Shown one piece after another: positions 26,019 to 33,717 of a stretch of DNA of 56,740 nucleotides (within the stretch, counting starts at the first letter, position 1; each line of letters starts with the position of its first letter). Position numbers and translations under genes: made by a program. Where the stretch lies: the IMG/VR virus record IMGVR_UViG_3300032278_003763, positions 1 through 56,740 of that record; one strand, given 5' to 3'. Source of the DNA: a virus. The notes below the pieces were generated by a model. That model saw only the letters and a list, made by a program, of their open reading frames with translations. It made no database searches and had not been told where the DNA came from.

Positions 26019-28475
26019 ATGGCTTCTGATATTTCACACGTTAAAAAGAGGAATGGTAGGCTCCAAGAGCTAGACATTAACAAGATCAACCTATGCGCTC
26101 AAAGAGCCTGCGAGGGGTTAGCTGACGTTTCTGCCAGCGAAGTTGTCATAGATGCAAACGTAGAGCTTTATGAAAAAATCCCCACTAAAGACATAGACAA
26201 AGCTCTAATCATGTCTGCGAGAGGCAAGATAGAAAAAGAACCAAACTATTCTCACGTGGCAGCCAGACTACTGCTTGGAAACATACACAAGGAAGTATCT
26301 GGAACTAGCGTCGATAAAGACGCTTTTGATCACCAGTATAGATTATCTTTTATTAAGAATATAAAACTCTTATCTAAAGAAGGCATGCTTAGTGAAAAGC
26401 TGCTCACGTTCGATCTAAAAAAACTTTCTGAAGCGCTAGATTTAACCCGCGACTTCAAATTCAAGTACCTCGGCCTGCAAACTTTATATGATAGATATTT
26501 TTTGCACATTGATGGTCGGAGAATGGAATCTCCTCAGTCGTTTTGGATGAGGGTAGCCATGGGGCTCTCCCTAAACGAGAAAGATAAAGAAAGGAGATGC
26601 ATACAATTTTATAATGCTATTTCTCAATTTTTAGTTTGCCCCTCCACCCCTACCCTTTTTAATAGTGGCAGCACGAGGAGTCAGCTTAGCTCTTGCTACC
26701 TTAATACGTTTGATGATTCTATCGATGGGATTTTTGAGGGAGCATGGCAAGAAGCAAGAAAATCTAAGTTCGCAGGGGGCTTAGGTTTTGATGTGTCGAA
26801 CTTTAGGTCAGCAGGTTCGCACATAAAGAGCACGAATGGAACATCTAGCGGCCTTATACCTTGGCTCAAAATTTTTAACGACCTTCTCGTAGCGGTTAAT
26901 CAAGGAGGCAAACGTCCCGGCGCAGGCTGTGCTTATCTTGAGCCTTGGCATTTGGATATTGAAGAATTTCTCGACCTAAAAAAGAACACTGGCGACGAGA
27001 GGCGTCGTTGCCATGACATGAATACAGCCAACTGGATTCCTGATTTATTTTTTCGTAAAGTTCAAGCTGATGATGACTGGTATTTATTTTCTCCTTCTGA
27101 CGCCCGAGACCTTCACTGTCTTTGCGGGGGAGACTTTGATAAAGCATATAAAAAATACTGTAAATTAGCAGACGAAGGAGAAATCACCAACTTCAAGACC
27201 CTAAAAGCTAAAGACCTTTGGAAAAAAATGCTTAGGAGCCTTTTCGAAACCGGTCACCCTTGGATGACCTTCAAAGATAATGCAAATTTTCGTTACTCCA
27301 ACAAGCACGAAGGCGTTATTAATAGCTCTAATCTTTGCACAGAAATTTTCTTACATACTAAGCCCTCTCTTTTTAAGGACGGGAAAAAGGCAGAGATAGG
27401 AGAAACGGCAGTATGCAATTTAAGCTCTATCAACCTTAAAGAGCACCTAAAAGACAATGGCAAATTAGATTTTAAATTACTAGGAAGAAGTATAGCTACC
27501 CAGATGAGGATGCTCGACAATGTAATTGATTTAAATTTTTACCCTACCGAAGAAGCGAAAAAGGCGAACTTGGCCCATCGCCCCGTTGGGGCGGGGACCA
27601 TGGGTTGGGCGGACGTTTTTTATTCTTACGAATTAAATTTTTCATCAGACGATGCGGTGAAGTTTTCTGACGAGTTGTATGAGTTCATTTCCTACCAGTG
27701 TATTTTAAATTCCTCCAAACTCTCTAAAGAAAGAGAAGAATACAGCACTTATAATGGGTCACTGTGGAGCCAAAACATTTTACCTATTGACACTTACAAG
27801 CATTTGATGGATTATTTAGGTGAAAAACCTATAGCGCATAGAGGAAAAAAATATGCTCCTGAAGTGGATTGGAAAATTGTTCGTGACCATATACGAGAGC
27901 ACGGTATGCGTAATAGCAATACTATGGCTATTGCTCCTACTGCCACCATATCTTACATTCAGGGTTGCTCTCCCTCTGTTGAGCCTGATTTTTCTACATT
28001 GTTCGTCTACGAAAATAAGTCGGGAAATTTAGTCGTAGTAAACGAGTGGTTCATTAGAGAATGTAAGAATCTTGGGGTTTGGAACCAATCTCTAGTAGAC
28101 ATGCTTAAATCAGTAAATGGAGATCTTAGCAGGCTAAACGGGGAACTGCCAGAAGACGTCAAGTCTAGATACAGGACCGCGTTCGATCATGATCAGTTTA
28201 AGCTAATAGATAGCGCTGCCGCAAGACAAAAATGGATTGACATGGGACAGTCGTTGAACCTGTTCAACAACAGCACTTCATTAAAATACTTGAATGATTT
28301 GTATATGCATGCTAGAGTTAGAGGGTTAAAGAGTACCTATTATTTAAGGAATAAGAGTGCAAGCGAAATTGAGAAATCTACGGTGGTGGGTGTCACTAGT
28401 GATAGTGAGTCAGGTGATACTGATACTCCTAAGGCTTGCAACGTTTTAGATCCGACATGTGAGAGTTGCCAATGA
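26019..28475 (+). CDS. nrdA: Class I ribonucleotide reductase large subunit
   Basis: 818 aa. N-terminal ATP-cone (about residues 6-95: KKRNGRLQELDINKINLCAQ). Catalytic set present: C226 (SQLSSCYLNTF), NLCTEIF with C440 and E442, C466 (AVCNLSSINL), and Tyr-Tyr 774-775 (STYYLR). The C-terminus ends DPTCESCQ, giving a C814/C817 redox pair. It reduces ribonucleotides to deoxyribonucleotides together with NrdB, and the ATP-cone suggests nucleotide control of overall activity. Four small genes separate it from nrdB; the next starts within its stop (ATGA overlap). Confidence 0.95.
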   Translation: MASDISHVKKRNGRLQELDINKINLCAQRACEGLADVSASEVVIDANVELYEKIPTKDIDKALIMSARGKIEKEPNYSHVAARLLLGNIHKEVSGTSVDKDAFDHQYRLSFIKNIKLLSKEGMLSEKLLTFDLKKLSEALDLTRDFKFKYLGLQTLYDRYFLHIDGRRMESPQSFWMRVAMGLSLNEKDKERRCIQFYNAISQFLVCPSTPTLFNSGSTRSQLSSCYLNTFDDSIDGIFEGAWQEARKSKFAGGLGFDVSNFRSAGSHIKSTNGTSSGLIPWLKIFNDLLVAVNQGGKRPGAGCAYLEPWHLDIEEFLDLKKNTGDERRRCHDMNTANWIPDLFFRKVQADDDWYLFSPSDARDLHCLCGGDFDKAYKKYCKLADEGEITNFKTLKAKDLWKKMLRSLFETGHPWMTFKDNANFRYSNKHEGVINSSNLCTEIFLHTKPSLFKDGKKAEIGETAVCNLSSINLKEHLKDNGKLDFKLLGRSIATQMRMLDNVIDLNFYPTEEAKKANLAHRPVGAGTMGWADVFYSYELNFSSDDAVKFSDELYEFISYQCILNSSKLSKEREEYSTYNGSLWSQNILPIDTYKHLMDYLGEKPIAHRGKKYAPEVDWKIVRDHIREHGMRNSNTMAIAPTATISYIQGCSPSVEPDFSTLFVYENKSGNLVVVNEWFIRECKNLGVWNQSLVDMLKSVNGDLSRLNGELPEDVKSRYRTAFDHDQFKLIDSAAARQKWIDMGQSLNLFNNSTSLKYLNDLYMHARVRGLKSTYYLRNKSASEIEKSTVVGVTSDSESGDTDTPKACNVLDPTCESCQ

Positions 28476-28678
28476 CTGACAAAGAATTTGAAAAAGTGAC
28501 AGAGAATTTAGCAGATAAAGCTAAAGCGGCAGGATATAATGACCTTGCTATAGTTTTATATGTCTATTTGGGGTCGGAAAAGGTTGGCATGGGCAGTGAA
28601 TTCGCTAGATATTGTCAACGCTTTGCTGAAGAAGGCAAAAGGCAAATAGAATTACTCAAAAACAGAAGAAATAACTAA
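28472..28678 (+). CDS. Hypothetical protein between nrdA and nrdB
   Basis: 68 aa, ATG start overlapping the nrdA stop (ATGA). Helical and charged; contains YNDLAIVLYVYLGSEKVGMG and a basic end (QIELLKNRRNN). No known domain. Position suggests co-translation with nrdA; function unknown. Confidence 0.6.
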   Translation: MTDKEFEKVTENLADKAKAAGYNDLAIVLYVYLGSEKVGMGSEFARYCQRFAEEGKRQIELLKNRRNN

Positions 28679-28686
28679 TAAACGAG

Positions 28687-28890
28687 ATGGGAGTCGTTCA
28701 AAAAAAATTATCCAAAGCGGAAATCGGGAAAGACAGAGGGTCTTTCGTTGATTTCGAGATGAACGAAAACGGAATTGTACATATTCAAAACAAAACGTGG
28801 AGAATTGAAATGGAAACCCAAGAATTCGTCGAATTCGCTACGGCCTGTGTCAAAGCGGGAAACAAACTAAAGGAATTGAAGGGGGTATAG
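28687..28890 (+). CDS. Small protein, paralogue of the 30209-30406 product
   Basis: 67 aa. The core GIVHIQNKTWRIEMETQEFVEFATACVKA aligns with the core GIHIHYKNFRLDYTIEEF and LNFSNACEEA of the gene at 30209: 'G[IV]HI..K..R[IL][ED]....EF..F..AC..A'. Related short proteins occur in bacteria with no proven function. The fold looks like a beta hairpin plus helix. It precedes the nucleotidyltransferase-like gene by one base. Confidence 0.6.
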   Translation: MGVVQKKLSKAEIGKDRGSFVDFEMNENGIVHIQNKTWRIEMETQEFVEFATACVKAGNKLKELKGV

Positions 28891-28891
28891 C

Positions 28892-29500
28892 GTGCCAGCT
28901 GGGGAAATAGAAGTATTAGAAAAGGTTATGACCTCTATAGCCGAAACGATAGACGATTTCGTGATACTGTCTGTACATGACGATGTTGACATTTTAGTCC
29001 CGAAGGACCACAAGCCGGTAGTCATAGAGATTTTGGAGAGTTTTGGATTCGAAGGACACGTTAATGGGAGCCCGAAGTGTTTGTATTATGCAGAGCCACC
29101 CATTCAATACTATGACTCTAACAAATGCCATATAGACCTGCAAACAGGGCTATACTACAAAGGGATAGAGCCAAACATTCTTGTCCCGATTGACATTAAA
29201 TTTCAAGAATATGCATACAGTACGCGCGTGAAAACGAATGACACGTGGAGATACAGGCTATCACCAGAATCGAACGTGGTTCACACCACCTGCAGAATGA
29301 TCTTTGATAAAAGGCAAGAAGATACGCCTCCCCACTATAGAAAAAGGCTGGAAAAGGCCTTAAATCTATCTAATAAATCAGAACTCAAGCTCGTATTTGA
29401 CATGGCCTTATTTAAGTTTGGGGAAAAGGCGTTAGAGCTAGTGACGAAAGGGGAATTAGATAATTTATTTCAGGAATACATCAGCTATGGAGACTATTAA
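28892..29500 (+). CDS. Nucleotidyltransferase-like protein
   Basis: 202 aa, GTG start with Shine-Dalgarno GGGGG. The N-terminal core, DFVILSVHDDVDILVPKDHK and a later HIDLQTG, has the D.D[IL]LV and a further Asp as in nucleotidyltransferase-fold (NTP_transf_5-type) proteins. The C-terminus is helical. Substrate unknown. It is within the nrdA-nrdB interval and overlaps the next gene by 14 bases. The family is suggested by motif only. Confidence 0.5.
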   Translation: MPAGEIEVLEKVMTSIAETIDDFVILSVHDDVDILVPKDHKPVVIEILESFGFEGHVNGSPKCLYYAEPPIQYYDSNKCHIDLQTGLYYKGIEPNILVPIDIKFQEYAYSTRVKTNDTWRYRLSPESNVVHTTCRMIFDKRQEDTPPHYRKRLEKALNLSNKSELKLVFDMALFKFGEKALELVTKGELDNLFQEYISYGDY

Positions 29501-30230
29501 GCCTCAGAAAAGAAAGAGAAGCATTTATACTTCTGCGCGTGGGTGGTCTCCTACAGAATTTACTGTCGAGTATTCGGTCGGAGCCGTTTGCTCGTACAGA
29601 GGACCATTACTTTATGAGGTTTGGAAAGACGGTGAGGGCCTCTTATATTGGGTGATATTAAACCAAGTCGTCGATCATCATGTTCTAGAAGATTCGTCCT
29701 TGATAGAGCGAATACTAAAATACTCCCAAGAAGACAATTGGGTCGTTGAGACTTTTCTTATCGAAGAAAATTGCTGTATAACAAAATTTTATCCTAATTA
29801 TTTTCCTGTTTTTATCAACAATTCCCACGAACCTTTATACGGTAAGAAAAAAAGAGAAGAGAGAGAGCAAGCTAGGGTTTCTTATTTTACTGATCAAAAC
29901 AGAAAAGATTTTCGTCTTAAGGCTATAGATCAATATAAGATGTTTTCGGATCGTACAAACTGTTTTTTTGAAGACGTTGCAATCAATAATTTTTTAGCTT
30001 CCGAAGACTTTAAAGATATTAAAATCATCGACGTGTGTTCTATACAGCCGGGCCATATCACAGACCAAGTAGCCAAGGTAGACTCAAATAATGACCGGGT
30101 TTTGCGGGTGATGTCGCAATGGGATACAGTCTTAACTCGTGAACCTTGCTTTGACAAGACTCCCCCAGACGTTGTTCGTTGGACGAAAGACTATAAGGAA
30201 TTTAGAAAATGGCTATTAATACAGGAGTAA
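29487..30230 (+). CDS. Hypothetical protein
   Basis: 247 aa. Mixed alpha/beta; basic N-terminus (QKRKRSIYTSARGW), then a beta-rich part (LLYEVWKDGEGLLYWVILNQ). No family recognised. It overlaps its neighbours by 14 and 22 bases in the RNR operon. No signal peptide or membrane segment. Confidence 0.55.
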   Translation: METIKPQKRKRSIYTSARGWSPTEFTVEYSVGAVCSYRGPLLYEVWKDGEGLLYWVILNQVVDHHVLEDSSLIERILKYSQEDNWVVETFLIEENCCITKFYPNYFPVFINNSHEPLYGKKKREEREQARVSYFTDQNRKDFRLKAIDQYKMFSDRTNCFFEDVAINNFLASEDFKDIKIIDVCSIQPGHITDQVAKVDSNNDRVLRVMSQWDTVLTREPCFDKTPPDVVRWTKDYKEFRKWLLIQE

Positions 30231-30406
30231 TCATTTTAGAGAATAAAGATCTTGTCTACACTAAGCCTAGTTGCAGATTAGAGATTGAAGATAACATAGG
30301 AGAAGGCATACATATCCATTATAAAAATTTTAGGCTTGACTATACAATCGAGGAATTCCTCAATTTTTCTAACGCGTGTGAGGAGGCCTTAGCATCAATC
30401 AAATGA
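30209..30406 (+). CDS. Small protein, paralogue of the 28687-28890 product
   Basis: 65 aa. Shares the 'GIHIHYKN.RLDY..EEF..F.NAC' pattern with the other copy. It overlaps the preceding gene by 22 bases and its TGA overlaps the nrdB ATG (ATGA). The two copies bracket the unrelated pair of genes between them, as expected from duplication followed by insertion. Confidence 0.6.
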   Translation: MAINTGVIILENKDLVYTKPSCRLEIEDNIGEGIHIHYKNFRLDYTIEEFLNFSNACEEALASIK

Positions 30407-31413
30407 GCAAGACTGGTTTAATATTGGAAGAGCACGTTACGGGGGTTAATCAGATTTTACCTCATAAGCATCAATTTGCTTGGGATCTATTTCTGAAGGG
30501 CGTTGCAAACAATTGGTCTCCAGCAGAGGTAAACATGACCGAGGACGTTGACCAGTGGAAAAGCGGTGCTCTTACGGATGATGAAAAGCTACTTGTTAAA
30601 CGCTGTTTAGGTTTTTTTGCAGGCACGGAGTCTTTAGTAGGGAATAATTTGCTGTTAACAGTTAACAGGTGGGTGACTGATGCGGAGTGCAGTCAATATA
30701 TACTCAGGCAGGCCTACGAAGAATCTTTACACAACTGGACTATCGTTACCTGTTGCGACAGCTACGGATTGAAGGTGTCAGAGGTCTACGAGGCCTATTT
30801 GAATATCCCCAGCATCAAAGCCAAGGACGATTTTTTAATGGAGATAACGACTGATGTTAATAGACAAGATTTTTCGACGAGAACCACGGAAGGCAAGAGA
30901 GAATTTCTTCGCAACTTAATTACTTATTATATGGTATGTGAAGGCACGTTTTTCTTTAGCGGCTTCGCTATGCTATTGGCCTTAGGCAGACAAAATAAAC
31001 TCCCCGGCCTGTCTGATCAAATTCGATATACCCTAAGAGACGAGAGTTTGCACATACAGTTTGGAACTTACCTAATCAATACGATAAAAGAGCAATACCC
31101 ATCGGTGTGGACAAAGAAATTTGAGCAAGAGACCGTTGAGCACATAAAGAAAGCGGTAGAGCTCGAAGTCCAATATGCACATGACGTTCTTCCTCGGGGT
31201 ATTTTGGGATTAAATGCTGACATGTTTGTCGATTATATGAAATATATAGGCAATCGGCGGTTAGAGAGCATTGATATAGACTTTCGTTTCGATAGCGACG
31301 ACAACCCATTTCCTTGGTTATCAGAAGTGGTAGATATAGGCGCAATGACTAACTTTTTCGAAAGAAAGGTCAAAGATTATCAAAGCTCAGGGGTTTTAGA
31401 AGACGATTTTTAA
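30403..31413 (+). CDS. nrdB: Class I ribonucleotide reductase small subunit, radical Tyr replaced (subclass Ic-like)
   Basis: 336 aa. All six metal ligands are visible: E76 (FFAGTESLVGNN), E107 and H110 (QAYEESLHNWTI), E180 (MVCEGTFF), E214 and H217 (RDESLHIQFG). The residue four after H110, where class Ia/Ib enzymes have the radical tyrosine (E. coli Y122), is I114 (codon ATC 30742-30744). Glu as the first ligand plus a missing Tyr is the signature of Mn/Fe subclass Ic, known from Chlamydia trachomatis (Phe at that position). The C-terminus ends GVLEDDF, able to dock on NrdA. It generates the radical for NrdA. Transcription of the operon seems to end beyond it. Confidence 0.93.
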   Translation: MSKTGLILEEHVTGVNQILPHKHQFAWDLFLKGVANNWSPAEVNMTEDVDQWKSGALTDDEKLLVKRCLGFFAGTESLVGNNLLLTVNRWVTDAECSQYILRQAYEESLHNWTIVTCCDSYGLKVSEVYEAYLNIPSIKAKDDFLMEITTDVNRQDFSTRTTEGKREFLRNLITYYMVCEGTFFFSGFAMLLALGRQNKLPGLSDQIRYTLRDESLHIQFGTYLINTIKEQYPSVWTKKFEQETVEHIKKAVELEVQYAHDVLPRGILGLNADMFVDYMKYIGNRRLESIDIDFRFDSDDNPFPWLSEVVDIGAMTNFFERKVKDYQSSGVLEDDF

Positions 31414-31467
31414 TTTTTTTTTCTTGAATTTTTATGAAAGTATACTACTCTTAGACAGTTCTAAACA

Positions 31468-31650
31468 ATGAAAACATTAGTAACATTAACAGTAGGGGCA
31501 CTGCTTTTCGCAGTGTCAGGTTGTTCGAGTACAGTAGCACTTGGCCCACAGGCGAACAAGGACCAAGTCGTCGGTGCCAGCTTAGGGGCAGACGGAGCAA
31601 GCGTTACCGTCCCCCTCCTAAAAGCTACGGTCGGTAAAGATTCTGACTAA
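31468..31650 (+). CDS. Small lipoprotein
   Basis: 60 aa. Signal peptide MKTLVTLTVGALLFAVSGC with a lipobox (VSGC, Cys19), so lipid attachment at the membrane is likely. The mature part is short, with no domain (STVALGPQANKDQVVG and so on). Upstream is TATACT (31441-31446) about 20 bases before ATG; downstream is a strong terminator at 31671-31699. Phage lipoproteins are often superinfection-exclusion or lysis-associated; that role is inferred. Confidence 0.7.
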   Translation: MKTLVTLTVGALLFAVSGCSSTVALGPQANKDQVVGASLGADGASVTVPLLKATVGKDSD

Positions 31651-31670
31651 AAGCGACAGGTAAAAACACG

Positions 31671-31699
31671 CCCTTACGTTTTACGTAAGGGTTTTTTTT
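31671..31699 (+). terminator. Rho-independent terminator
   Basis: A perfect 9-bp stem, CCCTTACGT-TTT-ACGTAAGGG (31671-31691), followed by an 8-base T run (31692-31699). It separates the RNR/lipoprotein unit from the small membrane genes and glycan cassette. Confidence 0.92.
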
Positions 31700-31720
31700 A
31701 TATCAAGTGTAATAACAGCC

Positions 31721-31828
31721 ATGGATACAGAGACTGTTGTGGCCTATTTAATCATATTCTGTCCGATTGCCATGCTTATAGGAGTATCCATATGGCTAGC
31801 TTGGAAAGATAAGGATAGATTCGACTAA
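31721..31828 (+). CDS. 35-residue single-span membrane protein
   Basis: Reads MDTETVVAYLIIFCPIAMLI then GVSIWLAWKDKDRFD, with one hydrophobic helix (residues about 7-27) and a charged C-terminal tail. It is too short for default gene callers. It sits between the terminator and another small membrane protein. A holin- or antiholin-like role is possible by position only. It is preceded by AGTGTAAT (31706-31713), also seen upstream of two other gene blocks; no Shine-Dalgarno. Confidence 0.45.
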   Translation: MDTETVVAYLIIFCPIAMLIGVSIWLAWKDKDRFD

Positions 31829-31847
31829 GCTTTATGTAAAAACTATT

Positions 31848-32132
31848 ATGGATTACCAAATTCTTGTAAATATTTCGGTCGGAATCATAACGCTCATGGG
31901 TGGGTGGATTTTTAAGATGATTCTTGGGACTCTAAACGAAATCAAGGGCGAGCACCACGACCTAATGAAAAATCACCATGCAGATATCGACAAACTAAGA
32001 GAAAAGCACACGCAATTAGCCCTTTCTCTTCCCAAAGAATATGTTAGTAGGGAAGACTTCAAGATGTTCTCCGAAAGGATGAATGACAGATTCGATCGCT
32101 TGGAAGAAAAAATAGACAGTCTTAAGGGTTAA
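31848..32132 (+). CDS. Membrane-anchored coiled-coil protein, XhlA/holin-associated type
   Basis: 94 aa. One N-terminal transmembrane helix (residues about 6-26, ILVNISVGIITLMGGWIFKM), then a coiled coil (EHHDLMKNHHADIDKLREKH), and a conserved-looking YVSREDFKMFSERMNDRFDR. Proteins of this architecture occur in marine phages and as XhlA-like lysis accessories. Probably membrane-tethered with the helix in the cytoplasm; a lysis role is inferred. Confidence 0.6.
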   Translation: MDYQILVNISVGIITLMGGWIFKMILGTLNEIKGEHHDLMKNHHADIDKLREKHTQLALSLPKEYVSREDFKMFSERMNDRFDRLEEKIDSLKG

Positions 32133-32138
32133 AATTTC

Positions 32139-32167
32139 TTGATTTTCTTTTATGGTTAAGCTAAAAT
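32139..32167 (+). promoter_or_regulatory. Sigma70-type promoter, leaderless
   Basis: TTGATT (32139-32144), a 17-base spacer and TAAAAT (32162-32167), then six bases to ATG at 32174. This is the clearest leaderless promoter in the window and would drive the glycan cassette. The ATG itself has no Shine-Dalgarno. Confidence 0.6.
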
Positions 32168-32173
32168 TTGACC

Positions 32174-32905
32174 ATGAAGAACTTTGTGCCTAGGGTTTCC
32201 CTTATCACCTCCGTGTTTAAGGGGGAGCAGTTTATAAAAGAATTTTTTGTCGATATAACCAGACAGACTATCTTTTCTGACTGTCAGCTGGTTTTAGTTG
32301 CCCCAGAATTAGCTGACGACGCCCCAGAGAGAGCGGCCATAGACATCTATACTTCTAAATATGAGAATATCAAATTTATAGAACTAGAATCAGACCCCGG
32401 CATTTATGAATGCTGGAACATAGGTATAAGAGCTTCTTCCTCTCGGTATATTACTAACGCAAACCTAGACGACAGAAAGCATCCTTGTTTTTTGGAAAGG
32501 CTTTGGCTTGAGTTAGAAACTCATCAGGACGTAGATTTAGTTTATGCGCCCTGCTTAATGACGACCACGCCAAATGAATCTTTTGAGTTTAATTCGTCGA
32601 GAAACATATACCCCTGTTATGAGTTTGATGGAGTGAGGGGGTTATTGAAACACAACTCTCCTCATTGTAATCCCATGTGGAGGAGGAGCCTACACGAAGA
32701 ATATGGCTTTTTTGATAAAGAGTTCAGGTCTGCTGGGGATCACGAAATGTGGCTTAGGGCGGTTTCTCAGGGGTCAATATTTAAGCAGGTCAAACAGCCA
32801 TTGTCCTTATATTATTTTAACCCCAAGGGCATATCAACCAACCCCGAACATAACGTGTGGAAGGCGGAAGAAGAAAGACTAGTAAGAGAAAAATATATAC
32901 AATGA
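32174..32905 (+). CDS. Glycosyltransferase, GT2-like (GT-A fold)
   Basis: 243 aa. GT-A start PRVSLITSVFKGEQFIKEFF, an 'ECWNIGIRASSSRYI' sugar-nucleotide segment, and the Asp-rich motif ANLDDRKHP. Later comes GFFDKEFRSAGDHEMWLRAV, the ED-like catalytic base region of GT2 enzymes. It transfers a sugar from a nucleotide donor. First gene of the glycan cassette behind the leaderless promoter; I prefer ATG 32174 to the TTG at 32168. Four-base overlap with the next gene. Confidence 0.78.
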   Translation: MKNFVPRVSLITSVFKGEQFIKEFFVDITRQTIFSDCQLVLVAPELADDAPERAAIDIYTSKYENIKFIELESDPGIYECWNIGIRASSSRYITNANLDDRKHPCFLERLWLELETHQDVDLVYAPCLMTTTPNESFEFNSSRNIYPCYEFDGVRGLLKHNSPHCNPMWRRSLHEEYGFFDKEFRSAGDHEMWLRAVSQGSIFKQVKQPLSLYYFNPKGISTNPEHNVWKAEEERLVREKYIQ

Positions 32906-33717
32906 TATTAGTAACGGTAACCAATCAGAATTTTGCTGCTTCTACTTTTAATTTAATAGAAAGCTATAAGTATTTTTCTTTTGATAAGCACATAGTAGTT
33001 TACGATTTTGGGCTTAATAAAACCTCTGTAGATCTTTTAAATAAAACTTATGGAGATCAAATTTCAGTAAAAAGCGTTGAGCCTGTTTGTCCTCATTCTC
33101 ACAAGCCTAGGACTTTTTTTTATAAGACTTTCGCTATTAAAGGGGCTTCTGAGCTAGGCGAGGACTTTATTTATTCAGACGCCGCCAACGCTTTCGTAGC
33201 TGAGTCTACCCACCTTTATGAAGACGTTAAAAAACAGGGAAGGCTTTTCTTACCCTATACAGCGGAGGGCCTTACCAACAAATACTGGACGACTCAAAAA
33301 TGTTTTACCAAAATGGGTTGCGATAGCCCAGAGTATTACAACGCGCCCCAATATTGGGCTGGTTTTCAGGCTTATTTAAGCAACCAGAATAATAAAGATT
33401 TTATATCTGAGATGTATGACTACATGCTTGATCCGGATATCGCCGAGCCAGACACAACTGTGAGCAGGCCAGATGGACAGGGCAACCCATGCATAGAGCA
33501 CAGGCAGGACCAATCAGTGTTGTCCTTGCTTATCAAAAAATGGGAGTGGGATCAAAAGTATGATGAAACAATAAATAATCGATACGGGGACGTTTCGACG
33601 TTTTCTGATTGGGAAAATGATTTTGATTACGACCTAGACAGCATAGTCTTATCAGCAAGATTTTCGAAGTTCGGGCACTGTAGATATGTAAAGCCGGAGA
33701 TTTTACAGAAATTATGA
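32902..33717 (+). CDS. Glycosyltransferase-like protein (GT-A)
   Basis: 271 aa, starting ATG 32902 in an ATGA overlap with the previous gene; an upstream in-frame start would only add a basic tail. Segments: ILVTVTNQNFAASTFNLIES, IVVYDFGLNKTS, GEDFIYSDAANAFVAEST (Asp-centred, like a DXD region), and EHRQDQSVLSLLIKKWEWD (as in GT families where HRQDQ starts a C-terminal helix). The family is uncertain; the fold and neighbours suggest a glycosyltransferase. Four-base overlap with the next gene. Confidence 0.6.
   Translation: MILVTVTNQNFAASTFNLIESYKYFSFDKHIVVYDFGLNKTSVDLLNKTYGDQISVKSVEPVCPHSHKPRTFFYKTFAIKGASELGEDFIYSDAANAFVAESTHLYEDVKKQGRLFLPYTAEGLTNKYWTTQKCFTKMGCDSPEYYNAPQYWAGFQAYLSNQNNKDFISEMYDYMLDPDIAEPDTTVSRPDGQGNPCIEHRQDQSVLSLLIKKWEWDQKYDETINNRYGDVSTFSDWENDFDYDLDSIVLSARFSKFGHCRYVKPEILQKL

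Noticed and set aside
32857-32901. An upstream start for the glycosyltransferase at 32902
   Set aside because: It would add a basic stretch (MEGGRRKTSKRKIYT) that lies wholly inside the preceding gene; the ATGA overlap start gives a canonical GT N-terminus.
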